Assembly: GCA_028583405.1 (NCBI GenBank)
Contig: CM053244.1
Span: 2,403,607 to 2,467,606, forward strand
Reading direction: 5' to 3'
DNA from: Pogonophryne albipinna
Taxonomy: Eukaryota > Chordata > Actinopteri > Perciformes > Artedidraconidae
DNA length: 64,000 nt
Of the stretch, positions 1-10,900 are shown in pieces. Position 1 is the stretch's first letter. The number at the start of each line of letters is the position of its first letter. The position numbers and the translations under genes were made by a program. Under the pieces are notes generated by a model, which was given only the letters and a program-made list of their open reading frames with translations, did no database searches and was not told where the DNA came from.

Positions 1-930
1 TTTCCTGACTTTGTTTTCATCGAACCAACGTGCTTTATCTGCATCCACCTTTAGAGTCCAGCTCGGTAAACAACTTTTATTGGTATTCGTATTTTCACCA
101 ACAACCTTCCCAGAAGCACTTGAAATGGAGGATGGGAGAAAACACAACCAACTCCAGGCTGCTGTCTTGGCAGCGAGAGAAACAGGGAGTGAGCAGGGAG
201 TTGGGAGGATGGAGGAAAGTATGCTGTGTTTCTCCGTGTCCGATTCCCGAGAAGATTTTAATGAGCATCTGAGAAAACCTGCTTAACAAGAGGATGGGGG
301 GTAAAACAATGAGAGAGGAAGGGAGGGATGAAGCTTTAATAGTTTGTGAGGCATGTCAATTGGGATGCTGATGATGAGAGGGGTTGTTCAAGCAGAGATG
401 ACATGTGAGGGAGAGAAGAAGATGTGGAGGCAGCTTCAAACTTCTCTCAACATGTTTCTCTCTTTTCACTGATGTATCTTCGATGTGGTAGAAAGAGCAC
501 CAACAGAGCCTCCTCACTATTAGCTCTCTAACAGCGTCCCAACACAATGCAGTGGAGTGATGCGTACAGCCAATCACTGAAGATCTATCAGCCAAACACT
601 GATGTTTTAGGGCGGTTGTCATAGGAACGACTACGTTGCCTTTTTTTGTCAATTTATTAGAGTTTATAATACACAAATAATTCCAGGAAATAAGCCCAGA
701 ACGTTCTAATAACTACCAGTTATACCAGCTAGTGGTGCTGCTCAACTTTTATAGTGAGCATCTTTGACTGCGGCGTCATTTGTGTGTCTAGTGTAACACA
801 AATTAGACGTGCTGGCGGGGCTTATCTTCATGTAGATTCCAACAACAATATTAACACATTTCATGGGATTGGTGGATTCGTGTTTCCATCAAGGAAATCT
901 CGACCGGCAGCCATGTTGGTCTGAAATGAC
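1..930. other. Unassigned intergenic sequence
   Basis: I see no gene, repeat or RNA here. The short open frames overlap each other on both strands and lack recognisable domains, so I treat them as chance. Composition is ordinary for fish non-coding DNA. Confidence 0.5.
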
Positions 931-933
931 TAA

Positions 934-1261
934 CGGCCCGTCCACACTGCGGCTTGCGTTGAAGCTTCCAACGCTTCTGCCCATTCATTTTGAATGGGAT
1001 AACGTCACTTTTAGCTGAACTGCATTTTGGGAAGCGACGCGGAGCTTTGCTGGCGTGGCTCGCTTCAAAAGTTGAGCAATGTTCAACTTTTGACGCCTCG
1101 GCAGAAGCGTCAGCCAATCGAATCATATGCCAGTACAAGCTCTAGCCAATCAAACCGCTGCATGTGTGTCAGGGGCGGGAGATTCATTAGATTGGTTGTT
1201 GGTCGAGTGTCAGACATGCCCGCCGGCAAGCGTCAACGCACGCCGCTGTGTGGACGGGCCG
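934..1261. mobile_element. Harbinger-like MITE, 328 bp with TAA target duplication
   Basis: The ends are an imperfect inverted repeat of about 34 bp. The left end starts CGGCCCGTCCACAC and the right end finishes GTGTGGACGGGCCG, and the match continues inward with a few mismatches (GCGGC, TGCGTTGA, GCTT). TAA flanks both sides (931-933 and 1262-1264). A 3-bp TAA duplication is the signature of the PIF/Harbinger superfamily, so this is most likely a non-autonomous Harbinger MITE. The interior has no transposase. The superfamily call rests on duplication length and sequence only. Confidence 0.75.
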
Positions 1262-1399
1262 TAATGGACACTCAAGAAATCACTAAGGACCTACCCACCA
1301 AGTGTCTCCCATCAGTTTATGTCTGTGTTTTATTTCCTGCTTCTTTACACATATTCTCTCCAGTACAGCTTTGTGTTAGCGATGCTTGCTAATGTAAAC

Positions 1400-1648
1400 A
1401 CAGACCATATTACTTCCAAAACACATCGCACATTGTTTCTGATACAGCAAAGTTTTTCGCCGTGGGCGTAAAGCCAGCCCACATTTTAGTAATGTCGTCA
1501 TGACGCAGCAAATCTGGATCAGCTCCGTTGTACCCCCATTTTTAGAGATTTGGGTACGGAGGAGACGTTGTGAGTCTCTTGACACACCGGGGACACATAT
1601 TTATGTATAAAAGACATCAAAAAGTGCATTTTGCATATTAGGTGACCT
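1400..1648. repeat. One end of an unidentified dispersed repeat
   Basis: The stretch ends with a block resembling the 3' end of a common fish DNA repeat (AGGTGACCT followed by TTAA at 1649-1652). The adjoining TTAA and the AGGT-type end recall the Kolobok-like elements at 23.5 and 41.3 kb, but I found no matching left end. The left boundary is therefore a guess and the class is unresolved. Confidence 0.25.
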
Positions 1649-1652
1649 TTAA

Positions 1653-3427
1653 GTCAACATATTAGTACTAGTACTACAAAAACAAATGTTCAAAAAAGAT
1701 TCTAATATCTGCACAGATTTCCACTTTTAGTAGCAATACTCCACATTTTTTGGTTGGTCCTTTCTCTTATAATTGTGTTTATTTATGCACCATCTCGACT
1801 GAGCGAAATTCCTTGTATTTGTAAACCTACTTGGCAATAAACCTGTTTCTGAAAGACATCTTCTGTATCAAATTCAATATTGTAAGTTATAACTTCTCTT
1901 CTACCTCCTCTCCTCCACACTCCCAGAGAAAACAAGTTTTGGAAGTTTGACTTTTGCAGTTTTGGCGAGTTGTGAATAAGTACAGCTGTGTGCCGCTCCG
2001 ATGATTTCCGCCTGCTCTTCATCCGAACGCCCTGCACCGCATTCACCCAGCGTCTTCTTTGTCAACATCTATTCAGAATTAATACACGTTGTCCCGCCCC
2101 TTCACCGGCTCTCGCCTTTTTACACCAACATGTCCTGTTCTCCTCCCCTTCCTCCCCTGCTCCACCTCCTCCTCCGCTGTTCACATGTACAGCAGGTGTA
2201 TAACTCACAGATGACTAAACGTCCTGACGCCACACTCGGCTGAATGACTAGGGAAATATAGGGCAGTGGTGGAGAGGAGCATTCATCCAAATGCTTTCAC
2301 CACTTTCGCAGTGAGTGTATTCACAGAGACGACTTTTTTGTCTCCAATCTGCACTTGCAAAAAGAATGCTCATCAACTTCAGATGAATAACACCGGTAAA
2401 TACGTTGGGGCTTGTAGTGGGGAATAGAAGTGGGGTAAGGAAGACATAAAGAAGGAATCACAACACACAGAGCATTGGATGCATATCTAGATGAAGGAAG
2501 GAAATTGTTGTTATGGATCTGCTCGCTGCTGTCGGCTCTGAAACACTTGTTTGTTTCTAAACCTTATCTTACCTTGGTTTCCCTTGCAACACAGAGCCAA
2601 GGTACACATGACAGATCCATCAAAGAAATTTGGGAAAAAAATAAATGTTTCAGTGAGAAAGTAAATACTTCTCTGTGTTTCCCCAGACTACAGCAAGCCT
2701 GAAAAAAGGCCACAGTTTTCATGAGACCACGCATTCAATTTCGACACACACATCCGCAAACTCACACATAACAACCAAATTACCTCTCAACCTTAATCAT
2801 ACTGCACAGTCCCAACACACAAACACACACCAGACAAACCTATCCCCCATGTAACACACATACATTGCCTCAGGGGCCTCAAACCCAATTAGCCAGGAAT
2901 GTGCGCTACATATGTGGTAATGGTGCCACTGTGTCACTGTCAGCTGGGTGAGTGCTGGACAAACAGCACAGAGGCTAGCAGACCACAGAGGAGAGCAGCT
3001 CACAGCAACAGGAAGTCCTGGTAAGATGCTGGGGGTGACATCACTGAGTCAGGCTTGGTTCTATAATGGCTCAGAAAGCAGGACATAACTGTATAGTTAA
3101 TGCAAAAACGATGTGAATTTGTGTGACCCAATGCAAATCTTTGCTTCTCGTCTGGTCTGGACGCACATTCAGATTACTTAGTTCCCAGAAATTACTTCTA
3201 TGAGGGCGGTGTCATCATGATAAATGGAACCTTTGGCCACAAAATGGAATTTAAACTGACGGTCATTACACAAACATCTAAGCATTAACCTTAAATCAAT
3301 TGGTGAATGGAAGTCTTTCCACAAAGCTAGTGTTGGGAAAGTGATGGATTACAAGGTAAGGCTACTGCAGATTAAGATTTAATAAACAAAACACATGGTC
3401 ACAATATAAAAAAGGATGCATGTTTGA
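1653..3427. other. Unassigned intergenic sequence
   Basis: There is no supported gene. A pyrimidine-rich segment near 2090-2185 and an A/C-rich stretch near 2740-2840 are simple-sequence-like. The small open frames here have low complexity and no domain. Confidence 0.4.
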
Positions 3428-4503
3428 CAAACCCCAATTACAATTAAGTTTAGACGTGTAAATTGTAAATAAAGACAGAATACTATGATTTGCAAATCCC
3501 TTTCAACCAATATTTAAGTGAATACCCTACAAAGACAATAGATGTAATTTTCAAACTGATCAACTTTCATTTTTTTGGCAAAAATTCACTCATTTTGAAT
3601 TTGATGCCTGTAACACGTACCAAAAAAGATGGGACAGGCAAAAAAAGACTGGGCGGTACTGCATTATAAACCAACATCCTTCTGTAAAGGATATTACCAC
3701 ATGGACTCAGGAACACTTGGAACACCATTGTCAGTGAACACAGCTCGTCACTACGTCTACAAGTGAAGGTTAAAACTCTACCAAAGCCATATATCAACAA
3801 CACCCAGAAACTCTGCCGGCTCCTCTGAGCAGAGTGGAAAAGTGTGCTGTGGTCCACATTCCTAATTTGTTTTTGGAAATCATGGACGTCGTGTCCTCCA
3901 GCTAAAGAGGAAAAGGACCATCCAGATTGTTATCAGCGCAAAGTTCAAAGCAAGCATCTGTGATGGTATGGGGGGTGTTAGTGCCCATTAATGCTGAAAG
4001 GTACAGACAGGTTTTGGAGCAACATATTCTGCCACAATGCCAAGCCACATTTTGTACGTGTTACAACAGCGTGGCTTTGTAGTGAAAGAGTGGGGGTACT
4101 AGACCGGCCTGCCTGCAGCCCAGACCTGTCTCCTTTGAAAATGTGGGGCGCATTATGAAGCACTGAAGGTGTACATCAAGCAAGAATGGGAAATAATTCC
4201 ACCTACAAAGCTCCAACAATTAGTGTCCTCAGTTCCCAAACGCTTAGGAGTGTTGTTAGAAGGAAGGTGATGTAACATAGTAAACATGACCCTGTCCCAG
4301 CTTTACTGGAGCGTGTTTCAGGCGTCAAATTCAAAATTAGTCAATATTTGCAAAAAACCATAAAGTTGATCAGTTTGAACACTACATATCTTGTCTTTGT
4401 AGGGTATTCACTTGAATATAGGTCGATAATGATTTGCGAATCATTGTATTCAGTTTGTATTTACAATTTACACAACGTCCAACCCCATTGGAATTGGGGT
4501 TTG
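3428..4503 (+). mobile_element. Degenerate Tc1/mariner-type transposon
   Basis: The ends are inverted repeats: the left starts CAAACCCCAATT and the right ends with its complement (GGAATTGGGGTTTG), followed by TA at 4504-4505. The expected left TA reads GA. Similarity between the ends continues inward, for example the 'gatttgcaaatcc'-like block near each end. The interior, read on the plus strand, holds wreckage of a DDE transposase, with fragments such as the 'PACSPD'-like region near 4100-4140, riddled with stops, frameshifts and deletions. At about 1.08 kb it is shorter than a full element and cannot encode a working enzyme. Confidence 0.7.
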
Positions 4504-4573
4504 TAAAATAAACTACCCAGCCGTAGGCAAAATAGTAAAAATCTGCTTTACACTAAGCTATAAATGAAGACTA
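4504..4573. other. Short spacer before the tandem complex repeat
   Basis: AT-rich unique-looking sequence between the Tc1 relic and the first complex repeat unit. Its last bases, CTAATTA, resemble the CTAATTA where the minisatellite ends near 17080. This may mark a target duplication or simply the unit junction. Confidence 0.3.
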
Positions 4574-5366
4574 ATTAAAACTGCGGTCGCACTTGTGCGC
4601 GCAGTGATGAGCGGGCCCTCGCGTCCGTGCGCCTGTCGGGGAGGGCGGCCGGTCGTCCCGGCGTCAAGCAGACGCGCGCGAGTCCTGGGAAATGAGCCGT
4701 TTCTCATTTCTATAATTTTCGCGTCCCAGACTCCCAGGTCCTCCGGCAGCGACCCGGAAACGGATGTCGGCGCGCCGTCTCGAAGGAAAACAAATGTCTC
4801 TAAAGGCTCGTCGAGGATCGATGATCGAGGAGGCTGTCTGGAGGAGCCGTAACCGAGGATACACTGATTTAGAGGAGAGAGGAGTGTCTCTAGAGGAGCT
4901 ATAACCGAGGGTACACTGAAGTATTCTCCTGAGACGATTTCAGCCAACAGTGATGTTTAAAAGAGGTGTGACGCATGGCTGGACTTCTTTCAACGAAGCA
5001 CAGCTCTGCAAACTGTTCCCGTTGTGATTATAAGTTATTTGAGATGATCAAATGTGCATCAGACTTTCTGCCCTTTACCGTTTGTTTACTCACTAATCAC
5101 ATCTCCCTTGGATGTTAGGCTATTTTTTTTTCAATACAACTGCTTTCATTGTGACGCGATGTTTACAGTGAGAACAGCTGCTGAGGTCAGTGCAGAAAGC
5201 AGAACAGTGTGTATAATATATATTGCTCAATAATAAATGTAACAGGCCTACATTTTACACTTTATTTGTAGGCTTTAGGAGATATCTACAAGTAAAGAGT
5301 AGGGTTAGGGAATGAATGAATAATGAAATGAATATGCCGCCAGCAAAGGGCGTTGTTGGACTAACA

Positions 5367-5425
5367 GTAGGTGTGTGTGTGTTTGTGTGTGTGTTTGTGT
5401 GTCTGTTTGTTTGTGTGTGTGTGTG
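5367..5425. repeat. (GT)n microsatellite in unit 1
   Basis: An imperfect GT/GTTT tract, also present in units 2 (about 11665-11720) and 3 (about 14840-14908). It is longest and purest in unit 3, so it has drifted in length between copies. Confidence 0.85.
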
Positions 5426-7002
5426 AGAGTTGATGTGCCAGGCAAACAGGCAGGCCTCAGTAGCTTATCTGACATATAATTGGTCAAAAATGGTACATTC
5501 TCCGTTAGCCTACGAGCTCCCCGTTTGAGCGAAGGACTATTCCTTCTCAATGTAGCATAACATTGGATATGCGCTGAAGTTGTCCTGGATTGGAATTTTT
5601 CCGATCATTCCCCTAGGAGGAGTCCGCAGAAATGTGCTTAAAATGGCTGAAAAACGCACATATTACAAAATGGCCGACTTTCTGGGTGGCGGGGCTGATG
5701 GAAGGCAATTTGAAATATGTGTGCAATCATAATAGCAATATGTATACAGCGTTTCGTGAATATCGGAATAACTATATCCGAGTAGTTTGGAGTAAGTTGC
5801 GACATGTAAATCGTCAAAAATGGTGTATTCGCTGTTAGCTTACGACCTCCAGTGTGAGCTATGAAAAATATTCTTCTCAATGTAGCATGACATTGGATAT
5901 GTGCTGAAGTTGTCCTGGATTGGAATTTTTCCGATCATTCCCCTAGGAGGAGTTTGCAAGAATGTGCTTAAAATGCATGAAAAAGGCACATTTTTCCAAA
6001 TGGCCGACTTTCTGGGGGGCGGGGCTAATGGTAGGCAATTTGAAATATGTGTGCAATTATAATAGCAATATGTATACAGCGTTTTGTGAATATTGGAAAA
6101 ACTATACGCAAATAGTTTGGAGTCATTTGGAGTAATTTGTGACATGTAAATCGTCAAAAATGGAAAGTTCTCTGTTCGCTTACGAAGTCCTCGTTTGAGC
6201 GATCAACTATTCCTTCGCAATTTAGCATCACATTGGAAATGGGCTGAACTTGTCCTGGATTGGAATTTTTCCGATCATTCCCCTAGGAGGAGTCCGCAGA
6301 AATGTGCTTAAAATGGCTGAAAAACGCACATATTACAAAATGGCCGACTTTCTGGGTGGCGGGGCTGATGGAAGGCAATTTGAAATATGTGTGCAATCAT
6401 AATAGCAATATGTATACAGCGTTTCGTGAATATCGGAATAACTATATCCGAGTAGTTTGGAGTAAGTTGCGACATGTAAATCGTCAAAAATTGTGTATTC
6501 GCTGTTAGCTTACGACCTCCATGATTGAGCTATAAAAAATGTTCTTCTCAATTAAGTATCATATTTGATAGGGGCTGAACGTGTCCTGGATTGGAATTTT
6601 TCCGATCATTCTCCTAGGAGGAGTTCGCAAGAATGTGCTTAAAATGGCTGAAAAACGCACATTTTTCAAAATGGCCGACTTCCTGGGAGGCGGGGCTAAT
6701 AGAATCTATCTAAAAATATGTCCGCAATTTCATGAGGAATGTCTGTGCCAAAATTCGTGAAGTTCTGAGAAACTATATGTGACTACCACACAATAGGGGG
6801 CGCTAGTGAGCAGTTTTTTAAAAAATGTACGTTTTTTTTTTACATTCTCGAAAAGGTCGTGGGCTCTGACGTGTGTCCCTAGTTTTGTGTCCGAAGCTCA
6901 TTTTATGCTATCGCAATTAAAAAAGAATGTATAGGCCACGCCCACATTCTGAATTTGTTGCAACACTTTAAATCTGAGTTCGTAGTCATCCCGAGTGTAT
7001 GT

Positions 7003-10000
7003 CCATCCATCCATCCATCTTCTTCCGCTTATCCGTGGTCGGGTCGCGGGGGTAGCAGTTCCAGCAGAGAGCCCCAAACTTCCTTTTCCCTGGCGACATC
7101 AATCAGCTCTGACTGGGGGATCCCAAGGCGCTCCCAGGCCAGCGAAGAGATATAATCCCTCCACCTGGTCCTAGGTCTACCCCTTGGTCTCTTCCCAGCT
7201 GGACGTGCCTGGAACACCTCCCTAGGGAGGCGCCCAGGTGGCATCCTAACTAGGTGCCCGAACCACCTCAACTGGCTCCTTTCGACGCGAAGGAGGAGCG
7301 GTTCAACTCTGAGTCCCTCCCGGATGACCGAACTTCTCACCTTATCCCTAAGGGAGACACCAGCCACCCTGCGGAGAAAACCCATCTCGGCCGCTTGTAT
7401 CCGCGATCTCGTTCTTTCGGTCATGACCCATCCTTCATGACCATAGGTGAGGGTAGGAACGAAAATGGCCCGGTAGACAGAGAGCTTTGCCTTCTGGCTC
7501 AGCTCCCTTTTCGTCACAACGGTGCGGTAAAGCGACTGCAGTACCGCTCCCGCTGCTCCGATTCTCCGGCCCATCTCACGCTCCATTGTTCCCTCACTCG
7601 AGAACAAGACCCCGAGATACTTGAACTCCTTCACTTGGGGTAAGGACTCATTCCCTACTTGGAGTGGACAGTCCATCGGTTTCCTGCTGAGAACCATGGC
7701 CTCAGATTTGGAGGTGCTGATCCTCATCCCAGCCGCTTCACACTCGGTTGCGAACCGATCCAGTGAGTGCTGAAGGTCGCAGACCGATTAAGCCATCAGA
7801 ACCACATCATCTGCAAAAAGCAGTGGTGCAATCCTTAGTCCACCGAACTGCAGACCCCCTCCCCCATGACTACGCCTCGAAATCCGATCCATGTATATTA
7901 CAAACAGGATTGGTGACAAAGCGCAGCCCTGGCGGAGGCCAACCCTCAACGGAAATGGGTCCGACTTACTGCCGAGGACCCGGACACAGCTCTCGCTTTG
8001 GGAGTACAGAGATTGGATGGCCCTGAGTAGAGACCCCCTCACCCCATACTCCCGCAGCACCTCCCACAGTAACTCCCTGGGAACCCGGTCATACGCCTTC
8101 TCCAAGTCCACAAAACACATGTAGACCGGATAAGCGTACTCCCAGGCCCCCTCCAGGATCCTTGCGAGAGTAAAAAGCTGATCCGTCGTTCCACGACCAG
8201 GACGGAATCCGCATTGTTCCTCCTCAATCTGAGGTTCGACAATCGGCCTGACCCTCCTTTCGAGTACCTTAGAGTAAACTTTCCCGGGGAGGCTGAGTAG
8301 TGTGATGCCTCTGTAATTGGCACACACCCTCTGATCCCCCTTTTTAAAAATGGGAACCACCACCCCGGTCTGCCACTCCTTCGGTACTGTTTCCGACTTC
8401 CACGCAATGTTGATGAGACGTGTCAACCATGACAGTCCCTCAACACCCAGAGCCTTCAGCATTTCTGGGCGGATCTCATCCACCCCCGGGGCTTTGCCAC
8501 TGTGGAGTTGTTTAACAACCTCAGTGACCTCCCCCCGGGAGATTGGTGCCGATCCCCCGTCATACTCCAGCTCTGCCTCTAACATAGAGGGCGGAGTTGT
8601 CGGGTTCAGGAGTTCCTCAAAGTGTTCCTTCCAACGCCCCAACACTCTATCAGTTGAGGTCAACAACGTCCCATCCTTACTGTACACAGCTTGGATGGTT
8701 CCCTGCTTCCCCCTCCTGAGGTGTCGGAGAGTTTTCCAGAACAACTTTGGTGCCGCCCGAAAGTCCTTCTTCATGTCCTCTCCGAACTTCTCCCACACCC
8801 GCTGCTTTGCCTCGGCCACGGATGAGGCTGCTGCCCTTCGGGCCTGTCGGTACCTTGCAACTGACTCGGGAGTCCCCCGGGATAACAAATCCCTGAAGGC
8901 CTCCTTCTTCAGTCGGACGGCTTCCCTGACCACCGGTGTCCACCAGGAGGTTCGAGGGTTACCGCCCCTTGAGGCACCTAGGACCTTGAGACCACAGCTC
9001 CCCGCCGCGGCTTCGGCAATAGAGGCTTTGAACACCGACCACTCTGGTTCAATGTCCCCAAACCTCCACAGGAATGCCTGAAAAGCTCCGCCGGAGGTGT
9101 GAGTTGAAGGCCTCCTGAACTTGGGGCTCCTCCAGACGTTCCCAGTTCACCCGAACTACACGTTTGGGCTTACCAGGTCTATCCAGAGGCTTCCCCCGCC
9201 ACTCGACCCAACTCACCACCAGATGGTGATCAGTTGACAACTCCGCCCCTCTCTTTACCCGAGTGTCCAAAACATACGGCCTCAGGTCCGATGATACGAT
9301 AACGAAATCGATCATGGACCTTCTGCCTAGGGTTCTCTGGTACCACGTACACTTATGAGCATCCTTATGTTCGAACATGGTGTTTGTTATGGCCAATCCA
9401 TGACTAGCACAGAAGTCCAGTAACAAACCACCACTCCGGTTCAGATCAGGGGGGCCGTTCCTCCCAATCACGCCCCTCCAAGTGTCTCCATCATTGCCCA
9501 CATGTGCGTTGAAGTCTCCCAGCAAGACTAAAGAGTCCCCTTCAGGAGCCCCATACAGGACTCTTTCCAGGGTCTCCAAGAAGGCCGTATACTCTGAACT
9601 GCTGTTGGGTGCATAAGCACACACAACAGTCAGAGTTTTCCCCCCCATAACCCGCAGGCGTAGGGAGGCGACCCTCTCGTCCACTGGGGTAAACTCCAAC
9701 AACGAAGCACCCAACCGGGGACTTGTGAGTATCCCCATACCCGCCCGGCGCCTCACACCTTGAGCAACTCCGGAGAAGAATAGAGTCCAACCCCTATCCA
9801 GAAGTAAGGTTCCAGAGCCGACGCTGTGCGTAGAGGTGAGCCCAACCAGATCCAACTGGTAACGCTCCACCTCCCGCACAAGCTCCGGCTCCTTCCCCCC
9901 CAGAGAGGTGACGTTCCACGTCCCCAAAGCCAGCTTCTGTCGCCCGGGTCTGGTCCGTCGAGACCCTCCGCTTTCACTGCCACCCTTCTGGCAGCGCACC

Positions 10001-10231
10001 CGACCCCATCGCTGTTTCCCGTAGGTGGTGGGCCCGCGGGACGGAGAAGCGGAGGTGTTGCCCACGTTGCCTTTTCGGGCTGGGCCCGGCCGGGCTCCGT
10101 GGCAAGCCCGGCCACCAGACGCTCGCCGACGAGTCCTCCTTCTGGGCCTGGCTCCAGAAAGGGACCCCGGGCTTCCTCCGGGCCGGGTATCCTCACTTCT
10201 TGTTGTTGTTTTTTTCATGAGGTCTTTTGAA
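7003..10231 (-). mobile_element. Nearly full-length RTE-clade LINE (Rex3/Expander-like)
   Basis: A 3.23-kb insertion on the minus strand. Its 3' end is at the left and finishes in GGAT/GATG tandem repeats (7003-7017), the tail type known for RTE-clade Rex3-like elements. It is flanked by a 10-bp target duplication with one mismatch, GAGTGTATGT (6993-7002) and GAGTATATGT (10232-10241), and comparison with unit 2 near 13.29 kb shows the empty site. The 5' end is almost at the start codon of the ORF (10218), so the copy is close to full length. The family name is a judgement from the tail and protein motifs. Confidence 0.85.
7029..10218 (-). pseudogene. RTE LINE endonuclease-reverse transcriptase, three frame segments
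   Basis: This polyprotein nicks DNA and reverse-transcribes the LINE RNA. Segment 10218-9049 holds a basic N-terminus and the APE endonuclease (GTWNVTSL near residue 100, [18 protein letters not shown]). Segment 9035-7788 holds the RT (YRGITLLS, GFRPGRGTTDQ, FVDLEKAYDRVPR, LRQGCALSP and the catalytic FADDVVLM). Segment 7727-7029 is the C-terminal domain (KYLGVLFSS, RWFGHLVRMP, PRGRPRTRW). One small deletion shifts the frame near 9045, and a single TAA just after FADDVVLMA (about 7788) interrupts it again. Only these two breaks are obvious, so the copy is fairly young but inactive. Confidence 0.85.
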
Positions 10232-10241
10232 GAGTATATGT

Positions 10242-10900
10242 GTAAAAGATAATAATAATAATTCGTCCATCCGCTCTTGAGTTATAAATTGGTGGTGTTT
10301 TTGGCGCCCCCTATAGTCCGAAATAAAAATTATTTGGTGTGCCTATTTCCCAAGACAGACTGAACCTTTCCACCAAAATCTGTGGTGAATGGATACATTG
10401 TTGATGAGTTATGAGCATTTATTTCTAAGCCCCGCCTTTTTGCGAGTACGTTTTAATTCATGGCGGAAATATTTATCGTTTGAACATGCTCATCTCCTAG
10501 GGTAATGTGTCTGACCCTCCACCGATGCTGTATACAAAGTTTGGTGTTGAAAAACTGAAAATTGAAATTTAAGTGAATATTGAACTGTTTATGTAAATTA
10601 TGCTAATTAAAAAAAAGAAAATGTAGGCGGAGCTTAGGGTTCCAAGAGGATTATTTGTAGAGCAGGTCCTCCCGGATATGTGTGCAACATTTCAGATCAT
10701 TCCGAGTTACGGTGCGACTTTGTAAATGTATTCTGAATTGGGATTTTGATAGGTGGCGCTAGCGAGCAAGTTGGACAATTTGAACCCATTGACTCCAGAA
10801 TAAGGTAGTTTTCAACAGTCCTGGCGTCCGTGCAAAATTATACAACTTTGTCAGCGTCCTAAAGGCCTCAAAAACAGGAAACGCCAGCAGAAAAAAAATA
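10242..10900 (+). repeat. Unit 1 remainder to the right of the RTE LINE
   Basis: This continues unit 1 and is collinear with 13295-13960 of unit 2, with shared landmarks such as TTGGCGCCCCCTATAGTC and the GGTGGCGCTAGCGAGCA block. It joins directly to unit 2 through an A-rich stretch without any copy of the hairpin minisatellite, unlike the unit 2/unit 3 junction. Confidence 0.75.

Larger units (their letters stand above)
4574..10900 (+). repeat. Complex tandem repeat, unit 1 (interrupted by RTE LINE)
   Basis: First of three tandem units. It begins ATTAAAACTGCGGTCGC, followed by a GC-rich head of about 380 bp, a middle portion with a (GT)n tract at about 5370-5425, then four ~330-340-bp direct subrepeats. 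The subrepeats are each marked by CTGGATTGGAATTTTTCC (5585, 5914, 6255, 6588). Next come blocks with the 'gggcgctagtgagc' type and a tail ending near AACGCCAGCAG. Removing the LINE at 7003-10231 and one target duplication leaves about 3.09 kb, matching unit 2. Open frames in it are not conserved as proteins. I cannot assign a TE class. Confidence 0.75.

Noticed and set aside
8350..9081. 243-codon plus-strand frame
   Set aside because: It lies antisense to the RTE reverse transcriptase and shares its codon structure; a shadow.
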